The notes beneath the pieces were generated by a model. That model searched no databases and had not been told where the DNA came from. It worked only from the letters and a program-made list of their open reading frames with translations. Made by a program: the position numbers and the translations under genes. Below, piece after piece: positions 44,333-52,223 of a stretch of DNA of 64,000 nt (positions are counted from its first letter, which is position 1; the number at the start of each line of letters is the position of its first letter). The stretch is from CBDCWT01 sp965223305 (GTDB lineage: Bacteria; Planctomycetota; Planctomycetia; Pirellulales; Pirellulaceae): NCBI GenBank assembly GCA_965223305.1, contig CBDCWT010000032.1:54245-118244 (forward strand), read 5' to 3'.

Positions 44333-46228
44333 CTAAAGTTTCGGTAGCCGCGGTTGCCATTGCTCCGGAGCCAATCCAGTAGGTTCCAGCGAACGTTGAC
44401 GAACTTGGATCCCGAGGTAGTGGGCCAGTTCACGCTGCGCGAGATATGCCCACGGCGTATCGGCGTGTTCTGCGATGCAAGTCTGCAGTAGTTCGGCCGC
44501 TTCCGCGGCCCGAGTCTGGTACAGCGGTCCCGACACCAAACGTTGGCTCGGTCGGAGTACCAGATGGTTGGTGGTACTTTCGAGAAACCCTCGTTCGCCG
44601 ACGGCTTCTAGTGCCAGACGGTACTCCTCCAACCGTACGCTGACGACCAGCAGCCGCCCCCTGGTCAGCTGGTACCATGCCCGCCAGCGCGGAGACGTCT
44701 CAAGGTCATACTCCCGGAGCGGCGAGTCTGCGGTTTCTGTGCCTTCGCTGACATGGGCCAAGGCCTTTTCGACGACACGTGCCTGGCGGGCGGCTTTGCG
44801 GAGCCACGACCGGCGCGTGGCTCTTAAGCGGCTGACAAACTGCGCCGGAGTCAGGTAGGGGCGGTAGAAACTGGCTGGTTGGTACTTGTCACGGACTACG
44901 AAGAACATGCTCTCTGGAGCGGTGAGTTGCTGGCCGACCGTTTCTTCAACAGCTTGGAGGACGCCGCGCCGTAGCGGGTGCTGCTCGGCGTCCGCTCGAT
45001 ACTCAGCGACGGATCGACCGTCCGGTGCGTACGCGGGCATGGCCTCGGCGCGAAACGGACCACGGTCCTCGGGCCGATCGAAGATGGTGTAGCTGCCGCC
45101 AGTGTGCACTGCGACCCGGGTCAGCGCATGCGGGCTGAAGCCGGAGACGATGCCCACCAAGTCGCGGCCACCGTACCAAGATGGAAAAGCCGGGCCGCGG
45201 CGGAATCCACCACGCGGCTGATTCTCGGGGCGCCACCCTGCGGAACCGGGCGGGCGAACCCAAAACCAATATCCTAGTTCGATCCGCTCACGCACGGCCG
45301 AATCGGGGCCGCGTCGGACCGGCAGCTGGTAGGTAACATCCGTCTCAGGCTCCGTGTATGAATGCAGGCCCGTTTCGGCCCCCAGCACCGCCGAGGGTCC
45401 CACGACGGCCACGGTGGCTCGGTGTTTTCGGCATATGGCGATCGTCTCTTCAGCCCGTTCCGTGTCATCACCGGTTTCGTCGGTCCAGACGACAACCAAC
45501 AGTTGTCCCGCCCATTTTTTGCGGTAGTTGCGAGTGCTCTCCGCAATCGCCGCGAAGACGTTTTCCTTACCAGATTTGTCGACCGGTAGTTTTTCAACCG
45601 AATTCACAATACGGTCTGCGAACTCGGACGGCGCGACACGCTGCTGCAAACCGGCGCCGAACGAGACCACGGCGTTCAGTAATCGGTGGTCTTGGTCAGC
45701 GCGGTTGCGTCGGACCTCGTCGAAGAAAGGTTCCAGTCGTGCGGCAACACGCTTTCGATCGTCGACCAGACTTTGCGAGGAGTCGAGCAGCCAAATGACA
45801 AGCAGGTCGCCTTTCTCTAGTAGAGCTCGGATGCTATCAGTGATTCCATCCACGGCGCCCTCGACACTAGAGGCCTCGGCGGCGGTGGTGGTGGAACGGT
45901 GAGCCGCCTGGGCGTCGACGGCTGCAACCGGCAACACGATATCCGGCACTTCGATGTCGCCGCCCAACTGCTGTAGGGCAGCCGTGCTCTGTGGGTCCAG
46001 CAGCTCGTCCGGCAACGAGAAAGGGCTGGGCTCGTCGAGCTGGATTTCGTCGAGCGTCTCTGCCTCTCGATCGTGGTAGACACCCTCCAACAGGAGGTCG
46101 CTACCGACGATCACAGGCACGATCCATAACGCGAGGATAAGGAGCACGGCCATGTGCAGTAGTGCCGAGACGATCAGCGGCGAAGCGGACGACAAAAACG
46201 CGCGCTTGCTGCCGCCGGCGGTACGCAA
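44333..46228 (-). CDS. Membrane-anchored von Willebrand factor A-like protein
   Basis: 631 residues. One transmembrane helix at about 17-42 (LIVSALLHMAVLLILALWIVPVIVG) puts the rest outside the cytoplasmic membrane. A vWA domain runs from about 143 (LLVIWLLDSSQSLVDDRKR) to 285 (LLVVVWTDETGDD); the MIDAS is D-S-S-Q-S, close to DxSxS. Below it are a conserved aromatic region (YWFWVRPPGSAGW) and a helical C-terminal part to 631. Planctomycetes have many such anchored vWA proteins of unknown function that may bind partners through metal ions. It is the second of two minus-strand genes after the MsrB fusion, separated by repeat modules. Confidence 0.78.
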   Translation of the reverse strand: MRTAGGSKRAFLSSASPLIVSALLHMAVLLILALWIVPVIVGSDLLLEGVYHDREAETLDEIQLDEPSPFSLPDELLDPQSTAALQQLGGDIEVPDIVLPVAAVDAQAAHRSTTTAAEASSVEGAVDGITDSIRALLEKGDLLVIWLLDSSQSLVDDRKRVAARLEPFFDEVRRNRADQDHRLLNAVVSFGAGLQQRVAPSEFADRIVNSVEKLPVDKSGKENVFAAIAESTRNYRKKWAGQLLVVVWTDETGDDTERAEETIAICRKHRATVAVVGPSAVLGAETGLHSYTEPETDVTYQLPVRRGPDSAVRERIELGYWFWVRPPGSAGWRPENQPRGGFRRGPAFPSWYGGRDLVGIVSGFSPHALTRVAVHTGGSYTIFDRPEDRGPFRAEAMPAYAPDGRSVAEYRADAEQHPLRRGVLQAVEETVGQQLTAPESMFFVVRDKYQPASFYRPYLTPAQFVSRLRATRRSWLRKAARQARVVEKALAHVSEGTETADSPLREYDLETSPRWRAWYQLTRGRLLVVSVRLEEYRLALEAVGERGFLESTTNHLVLRPSQRLVSGPLYQTRAAEAAELLQTCIAEHADTPWAYLAQRELAHYLGIQVRQRSLEPTGLAPEQWQPRLPKL

Positions 46229-46870
46229 TGGACGAGGCGTGACGATAGGGGTGCCCTCTGGCTGGGTTGTTCAGAAAAACCGTCACTCCAAATTATCTCC
46301 GTCAAGGCAGCGATCCGCAACGCGCAAGTGTTGGTGCTGCACGTTGAGTGGCAGGTCATCAGCAAGCAAGTAGGCCGTAACGAGCGGCGAGAGAGATGCG
46401 GATTTCACGCACGACGTGCCGCCGCGCTGTTCCGGCGGTATTGGGTTTCGCCGCGTTCGATGTGGATTGATCTGCTCTTCTGCTTGTTTGACAGGATCTA
46501 CAGGATCAACAAGATGGCCGACGACTGTGATTCTGCAACATTAGCCGCTGGGCGTTAGCCCACGGTTTCCACCGTAACCAGCACTCCGATGTACCGCGGC
46601 TCGGCGGGAGCCTCGCCCTCCCGAGCGCCTCCACGACTTGTTGCAGCGGGTGTGATGGGGTAACTCTGCCGCTGGTTGCCGTCCCCTCAATCCTGTTGAT
46701 CATGTTGATCCTGTCTCTATTTGTTTGACAGGATTTACAGGATCAACAGGATGGCCCTTTGCTCTTACGGAACTCCTTGTAGCCGAACTCGCCAGAGTTT
46801 GGCTGAATTGGTGGTCCACCAAACTCTGGCGAGTTCGGCTACCATCGGCACACCAACGTCCCGCGGCTGA
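46229..46870. repeat. Repeat-rich intergenic region with two hairpins
   Basis: Contains TTTGACAGGATCTACAGGAT at 46489, the GGGCGTTAGCCC module at 46551, a GGCTCGGCGGGAGCCTCGCC module near 46601, a hairpin at 46691-46752 (CCTGTTGATC...GATCCTGTC facing GACAGGATT...GATCAACAGG), and a perfect GTAGCCGAACTCGCCAGAG hairpin at 46789-46842. These are the same modules as in the tandem array, partly in opposite orientation. No gene is seen. Confidence 0.8.
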
Positions 46871-49800
46871 TCAGGCACCGTCATTGTCATCCGCAGCACC
46901 GCCACCGAGCGCCTCGAAACCGGTCGATTGGTCATCGTCCTCGTCGGGTTCCTCCTGCTGTGCGATCTCGATCGCCTTGTCCATGACCTGGCGAAGCTCC
47001 TGTCCCGTGTTGCCCTCGAAGGCTCTCGCTTTTTCCAGGACCGCGTAACCCCGTACTAGTTCATCTCGCATGCTGCGCACCAGCGCTGGAAACCGGTTGA
47101 TCAGTCGCATCGCCGGCGTGAACGGATGCGCAGAGATCAGGCGATCATCAGCGGCTACTAAGGCGTGCCGAATCGCGTGATCCCTTCCAGCCGGTAAGCC
47201 GCCCTCGTTCACCCATCGCTGATACGCCCTTGCTAACTCTTGCGCAATGGGCTTCAACGCCCGGTCGTTGAAATTAAGTCGGTTCAGGAGAACCATGCGT
47301 TGAAACAGGTACGGCCTAAGCCGCTCTTTCACCGAGCGGTGAACTAAATGGCCCAATTCAGCAAAGCCGGGCTTTGTTAGCTGCTCGAAGGCAGCAGACC
47401 AACCATCAGTTGGCCACTTGCCTAGCGCCTGCATCCAGAGAATTGCTTGCATCGCAACCTCCGGAGAGTCGCTCTTGATCAGTGGAGCGACGAGATGCGG
47501 CCGAGGGTAACGATACGCTAGTAGAACATGTGCCTTGAGCAAATCCGACTCGGCCGATTCGACGACACGATCAACCAAACGTCTCCCCGCCCCGAGGTGT
47601 CGACGCAACACGGTGCCTAGTCCTTTGCTTACGTCGCTTGGTCTGAGGACTCCGCGAATCGTATCTCGCAATGGCCCTTCTTGAGGTGGGCCTTGCAGCG
47701 CACGAATGATCCTGGCCTCTGCCATCCGCGACTTTCCCACGACCGATTCGATGCTGGCCAACCAGAGGGCGGGTGGAATATTGAGGTTCAGCGGAGCCCT
47801 CTCTTCTGACTCCAGGTACTCGTAGCGCGCCATCTGATACGGATACCACCTTGCCAGGACATGCAGCAGGTTGAACGACCAACCTCTCTGAGCTACCAAA
47901 GTGCGCTGAAATGCCCGTCGAGGTTCGCCCGCTTTCCAAGCGCGGTACTTGGCGGGTAGATCTCCCGATCCTTCCACTTCCTTCGTGAGGAGATCGGGCA
48001 ACCTTCCGTTCAGACAGGTGAGCAACTCAGCAATCTGGGCAAAGCGGCCACCGATCTTATAGTACTGCGCCCAGGGCGCGTTGCCGGGTAGTTGCTCGGT
48101 AAGCTGTGCAGCGTCGCGCCACTCGGCCAGCCGAGTGAGCACGCGCTCCAAGATGCGTTCGACTTGCTCGTTGTCTAGCGGACTTTGGTAGTACTGCTCA
48201 ACGAGGGCGTCGAGCGGTCCGAAGTCGCTTTCCAACAGGTAGTCGATGAACCCCGGTCGGTCCAATTTTGCCTTGAGCACGGGGATAATGATGCCCGCTA
48301 GGTAGTCGCTTTCCATCGGGGTCGGTTCTACTGGCCGAACGCGCCGACTGTGGTACAACGGCCCGGCCAAGTCGAACTGGTTGTACGCAATCGCGCGAGC
48401 AAAAACTCGCAGCCGCGAGTCGGGCGCGATGTCGTTTGGGATGATTCGAACCAGCCTCAGCGCCAAGGCAGCCTCCGCAGCGTTGGTTCCGAAGTTACGG
48501 TCTGGACCGCCGCCGGTAAACAGGTATTGGAAGCGGTCTGCCTGCTCGTCAAACGTGCTCAGCACGAGCGACCACAGGGACCCCGAGAACCCAGCCCCGT
48601 CGAAGTAACGAGCGTCATGGCGTTCGGCTCTCGTTAACCCGCGCCTCAGCATACTCCGAATAAGAATCGTACCTTCGGCAAGTCCGGCATCGGGTGCCGC
48701 TTCTCGGAATGCGAGAATCACCATGTCTATGGGAAGTGACGCCAACGCATCCACAACTTCTCCGCACTTTTTGCCAACCTGTGGTGCACTGTCGTGATGC
48801 AGCCGCCGCAGGTGACTGGGAATCACCGGTGCAAACCCAAGGTCGTCTTCCCACAGCGACGGTTCGGCCGCCACGATGGCCGCAATCTTGTCCGGATCGT
48901 TTCCAACGAAGGCCTCAACTGTGGCCGCTCCAGCTCGCAAGAGTAGCGCAGCCCCGAGCTGAGGCGGCAGATCCCCGGCCAAACCCACGATCGCCGTAAT
49001 CGCGTCCGCGCGCCGCTGCGGCTGCCGTTCGGTCTCCAGCACCTCCAACCATTCGTGAGACCGCTTGCCGTCCCAGACCGGAGTTTGCTTCAGTTCAGCG
49101 AGCCGCTGGCCAAGCGTGGGCTCTGTTGATGGGAGTCGAACGATCTCTTCACCTGCGTTGACTCCCCCGAGCATGCCGTCAGGCAATCCGCCGGAGGACA
49201 GCCGACTCGGGCGACTCGTCTCTCTAGCGGATCCCTCCACAATATCGACTTCAATTCCCGGTACACCAGCTTCGTCGACCGTCAGCTTGCTGACTCCGCC
49301 TGACACCCTTTTGCCCAGCTCCTGCGTGACGGTCACAACGACTTCTTCCCCGCGCAAGACTCGGATCTGTTGCTGGCTGATGCGGATGCCATCCGCCGGC
49401 TCCTCGATCCGAATTCGGTACCGCCCGGCGCGGAGGGTGACCGTCTCCGAATCCTGCTCGACCTGGACAGTGGCCGCGGCTTTGCCCTCCCTCAGCAGTT
49501 GCACCTGCACGTTCTCGGCCTGGCTCTCAATTCGTAGTTGTCCTTCACCTGTGTTCAGCAGAATCGTCATCCCCAGCCAACCACCGAGCGCCAACGTTAC
49601 CAACAAGAGCAAGCCGATGCTGGCAGCGCCTAGGAAACAGCCGGTCGAACGCGGCGGTTTCCCCGGAGAGAGAGCCGCGGTCGTACCTGAGCGCGCCGCC
49701 GAGCCGAGTCCGAACTCGGCCAACGACTCGGCAACTTCCTGCTGCCGTTCTTCGTTGGTTGCCGGTGATGCACCTGCCGCGATCGCTTTTTCCGCCAGTG

Positions 49801-50932
49801 CCGCCGGACTACTTTCGGTGCAGAGCGGCGCGAGCCGCTCGGCGACTTCCCCCGCTGTCTGGACCCGCCGCTGGGGCTCGCGGGCCAGCATCTCCGCCAG
49901 CAGCTCGGTTAATTCGTCCGGCACATCCCGGCGGAATTCGGAGAGCCGCGGTGCATCTTCGGTCGCCACACGACGCAGATGTGACAATAACGGGACTTCG
50001 GACGAACGACCGAAGGCGGGTCGGCCAGCCAACAGCGAGAACAACGTTGCACCCAAACCGTACACGTCGGCGCGTGCATCGACTCGCGATCCGTCGGTCT
50101 GTTCTGGTGCCAAGTAGTCGAGCGTTCCGATCACCCGCCCCAGCGAAGTCGACAGGCTCGCTGCCGATAGATCCTCGCGCAACTGCGCCAGCCCGAAGTC
50201 CAAGATCTTTGTCCTACCCTGCCGATTGAGCATCAGGTTGGAGGGCTTGACGTCCCGGTGAATCACACCGGCCTCGTGGGCCGCCTGAAGTCCGACTGCG
50301 GCTTGCCGGACGATCTCGCAGGCGTCCGCAGGTGACAGCGGCCCGAGTCGTCGGGTCAACGTTCGCAGATCGATGCCGTCTACGAGCTCCATGACTAAGA
50401 ACGCGCGACCAGCGGCGTTGTCTGCATCTGTGGCCTGCACGATTGCTGGATGGTCGAGCGTACCGACCGCCCGCATTTCCCGCTCGAATCGTGATCCCGC
50501 TCCCGCCGCCGCGCAGCCGGCCACGACTTTCAAAGCGACCGTCTTGCCGAGCCGCACGTGCTCGGCCCGATAGACGATCCCCATGCCGCCCCGCCCGATC
50601 ACCTCCTGAATCTCGTATGCGCCCAGCTCCGCCGGCAGCGGAGTCTCTGACCGATCAGCGGCCGGCCCTGACTTTGCCGCGGCGCCAGACTCCACCAGAG
50701 CTTCTCGGACCTGAGGAATCCAGGAGGGATCGGCCTGATCGTTGCCCGGTTGCATTCCGGCCACCGAGAGGTGGTTCAGCAACCAGTCGCTGTCACTTTC
50801 GAGTTCCGTTGCCAGTCCTTCACAGCGAGCGCATCCTTCCAGGTGCTCGATGATGGGGCCACTTTCTTCGTCGCTGAGATGGCCTTGCAGGTAGTCACGC
50901 AGCCGGTTTCGGTCGAGACAGTGAGTGTTCAC
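46871..50932 (-). CDS. Ser/Thr kinase with N-terminal anti-sigma zinc finger and large C-terminal region
   Basis: 1,353 residues. The N-terminus has HX3CX2C (His30, Cys34, Cys37), the ZAS/zf-HC2 motif of anti-sigma factors. A complete kinase domain follows at about 106-365 (GRGGMG, VALK, HRDVKPSN, DFGLAQ, YLAPEQ), with one transmembrane helix near 440-462 (IGLLLLVTLALGGWLGMTILL) and a PEGA-like beta domain (AGRYRIRIEEPADG). The last 750 residues are helical with HEAT-like phrases and no catalytic motif. It is divergent from the ECF sigma gene at 51305 and is probably its kinase-linked anti-sigma regulator, sensing a periplasmic cue through the C-terminal part. Confidence 0.85.
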   Translation of the reverse strand: MNTHCLDRNRLRDYLQGHLSDEESGPIIEHLEGCARCEGLATELESDSDWLLNHLSVAGMQPGNDQADPSWIPQVREALVESGAAAKSGPAADRSETPLPAELGAYEIQEVIGRGGMGIVYRAEHVRLGKTVALKVVAGCAAAGAGSRFEREMRAVGTLDHPAIVQATDADNAAGRAFLVMELVDGIDLRTLTRRLGPLSPADACEIVRQAAVGLQAAHEAGVIHRDVKPSNLMLNRQGRTKILDFGLAQLREDLSAASLSTSLGRVIGTLDYLAPEQTDGSRVDARADVYGLGATLFSLLAGRPAFGRSSEVPLLSHLRRVATEDAPRLSEFRRDVPDELTELLAEMLAREPQRRVQTAGEVAERLAPLCTESSPAALAEKAIAAGASPATNEERQQEVAESLAEFGLGSAARSGTTAALSPGKPPRSTGCFLGAASIGLLLLVTLALGGWLGMTILLNTGEGQLRIESQAENVQVQLLREGKAAATVQVEQDSETVTLRAGRYRIRIEEPADGIRISQQQIRVLRGEEVVVTVTQELGKRVSGGVSKLTVDEAGVPGIEVDIVEGSARETSRPSRLSSGGLPDGMLGGVNAGEEIVRLPSTEPTLGQRLAELKQTPVWDGKRSHEWLEVLETERQPQRRADAITAIVGLAGDLPPQLGAALLLRAGAATVEAFVGNDPDKIAAIVAAEPSLWEDDLGFAPVIPSHLRRLHHDSAPQVGKKCGEVVDALASLPIDMVILAFREAAPDAGLAEGTILIRSMLRRGLTRAERHDARYFDGAGFSGSLWSLVLSTFDEQADRFQYLFTGGGPDRNFGTNAAEAALALRLVRIIPNDIAPDSRLRVFARAIAYNQFDLAGPLYHSRRVRPVEPTPMESDYLAGIIIPVLKAKLDRPGFIDYLLESDFGPLDALVEQYYQSPLDNEQVERILERVLTRLAEWRDAAQLTEQLPGNAPWAQYYKIGGRFAQIAELLTCLNGRLPDLLTKEVEGSGDLPAKYRAWKAGEPRRAFQRTLVAQRGWSFNLLHVLARWYPYQMARYEYLESEERAPLNLNIPPALWLASIESVVGKSRMAEARIIRALQGPPQEGPLRDTIRGVLRPSDVSKGLGTVLRRHLGAGRRLVDRVVESAESDLLKAHVLLAYRYPRPHLVAPLIKSDSPEVAMQAILWMQALGKWPTDGWSAAFEQLTKPGFAELGHLVHRSVKERLRPYLFQRMVLLNRLNFNDRALKPIAQELARAYQRWVNEGGLPAGRDHAIRHALVAADDRLISAHPFTPAMRLINRFPALVRSMRDELVRGYAVLEKARAFEGNTGQELRQVMDKAIEIAQQEEPDEDDDQSTGFEALGGGAADDNDGA

Positions 50933-51042
50933 GGTGGCAACTCCTTGCAGTAGGATGGCACTTCTCAGGGGGGGCCTGCCGAGGCCACTAAAGTCGTACG
51001 TTTTGCAGTCTTAGGTGGGCAGAACAGGTCGCCGCCACTTTC

Positions 51043-51203
51043 GTTACCCGAAGCGTCAGCGAGGGAATCACTTGCGTTGGTACACCGACTTCCCTCGCTT
51101 ACGCTTTTGATGTTGCGTATTTCGCCTCAATCGGAACCCGAAGCGTAAGCGAGGGAACAACTTGGGATGGTACATCAACTCACCTCGCTCACGCTTCGGG
51201 TTA
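51043..51203. repeat. Two copies of the AACCCGAAGCG palindrome
   Basis: Copy A, 51043-51108: TTACCCGAAGCGTCAGCGAG to TCCCTCGCTTACGCTT, with one arm decayed at its end. Copy B, 51134-51203: GAACCCGAAGCGTAAGCGAG to CACCTCGCTCACGCTTCGGG and TTAC. They lie between the divergent kinase and sigma factor genes and share the loop phrase TTGCGTTGGTACACC with the copy at 1310. The promoters of both genes must lie within or beside them. Confidence 0.78.
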
Positions 51204-51304
51204 CGATGGAGCAGGATCACAACCTCAAGGCCGTGGCTCGACGGCAATCCCGCGAGCGACGGTCCACCTAAAGGCCGCTTGATCGTCTCTTCTCAGTACA
51301 GCGC

Positions 51305-51901
51305 ATGCAGTGTGACACGACTTCTTCGGCAGACTCAAGCAACCTGAGCTTGGCGCGGCGGTTAGCGAGCGGGTCGTCGGCGGCTTGGGTCGACCTCGTC
51401 GAGCTGTACGGGCCGCTGCTGGACCGTTGGTGCCGCACGGCCGGGATCCCGCGGGAATCGATCCCAGATATTGCCCAAGAGACGTTTTTGGCGGTCTTTC
51501 GCGGAATCCACAAGTTCGATCCGCAGCATCGGCAGGCCACTTTTCGCGGCTGGTTGTGGCAAGTGGCCCGCAACCGGATCAGCGACTACTACCGGCGGCA
51601 CCGTCCCCCGGATGCAGCCGTGGGTGGGAGCGGTTTAATGAACGACATCGACCGATTCCCAGCTCCGCTGCCCGCCGAGGAACCTAGCGAGAGCACCGAC
51701 ATCATGGCGCTGACACGCCGCGCTCTAAGGAAGATCGAACCCGAGTTTGAAGAGCGAACGTGGCAGATGGTCTTGGACGCCGTAGTGTTGGGCCATCCGA
51801 CCGCGTTGATTGCCGAGCGCAATGGGGTCTCGACAGCAGCGGTCCGCCAGGCGAAGAGCCGGGTTTTGCGTCGCCTCCGCCAACAGCTGGGCGACGTGTG
51901 A
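51305..51901 (+). CDS. ECF-type RNA polymerase sigma factor
   Basis: 198 residues with regions 2 and 4 and little else. Region 2 is LYGPLLDRWC...IPDIAQETFLAVFRGIHKFD...TFRGWLWQVARNRISDYYRRH, with the DIxQETF and TW/RGWLWxxARNxxxDxxR motifs; region 4 is VVLGHPTALIAERNGVSTAAVRQAKSRVLRRLRQQLGD, a helix-turn-helix. Planctomycete ECF groups of this type neighbour Ser/Thr kinases, and here the divergent gene is a kinase with an anti-sigma zinc finger. The pair probably forms one phosphorylation-controlled switch. The linker between regions 2 and 4 has PAPLPAEEPSESTDI. Confidence 0.92.
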   Translation: MQCDTTSSADSSNLSLARRLASGSSAAWVDLVELYGPLLDRWCRTAGIPRESIPDIAQETFLAVFRGIHKFDPQHRQATFRGWLWQVARNRISDYYRRHRPPDAAVGGSGLMNDIDRFPAPLPAEEPSESTDIMALTRRALRKIEPEFEERTWQMVLDAVVLGHPTALIAERNGVSTAAVRQAKSRVLRRLRQQLGDV

Positions 51902-52223
51902 GCACTTGCGAGGCTTGCAAGCTGGCAGGAGTCAGCCTTCGTATTTTGTAGCCGAACTCGCCAGAGTTTGGCTCAACCGGCACTCCACCAAACTCTGGCG
52001 AGTTCGGCTACCACCGGAATCAGCCGCTGGGCGTTAGCCCACGGTTTCAACAAACCGGATGCTAACGCATTCCGGCTGATGGTCGTTACCCAGTAACCGA
52101 GCGGAATCCCGCAACATCAGCCGCTAAGCGTTAGCGCACGGTTCCTGGCACTTTCGGCTCGGCAGGAGCCTCGCCCTCCCGATCGATTAACAAACGGCTA
52201 TTCTTGCGTCGTCTTAGCGTGAA
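51902..52223. repeat. Intergenic cluster of hairpin modules
   Basis: A perfect GTAGCCGAACTCGCCAGAG hairpin is at 51948-52011. It is followed by ATCAGCCGCTGGGCGTTAGC (52020), AAACCGGATGCTAACGCATT (52053), a decayed GCGTTAGCGC module (52126) and GGCTCGGCAGGAGCCTCGCC (52160). No gene seen. Confidence 0.75.

Noticed and set aside
49065..50117. 350-codon plus-strand ORF opposite the large kinase
   Set aside because: It is antisense to the conserved kinase domain and membrane region and shows Ser/Pro/Arg-rich shadow composition.
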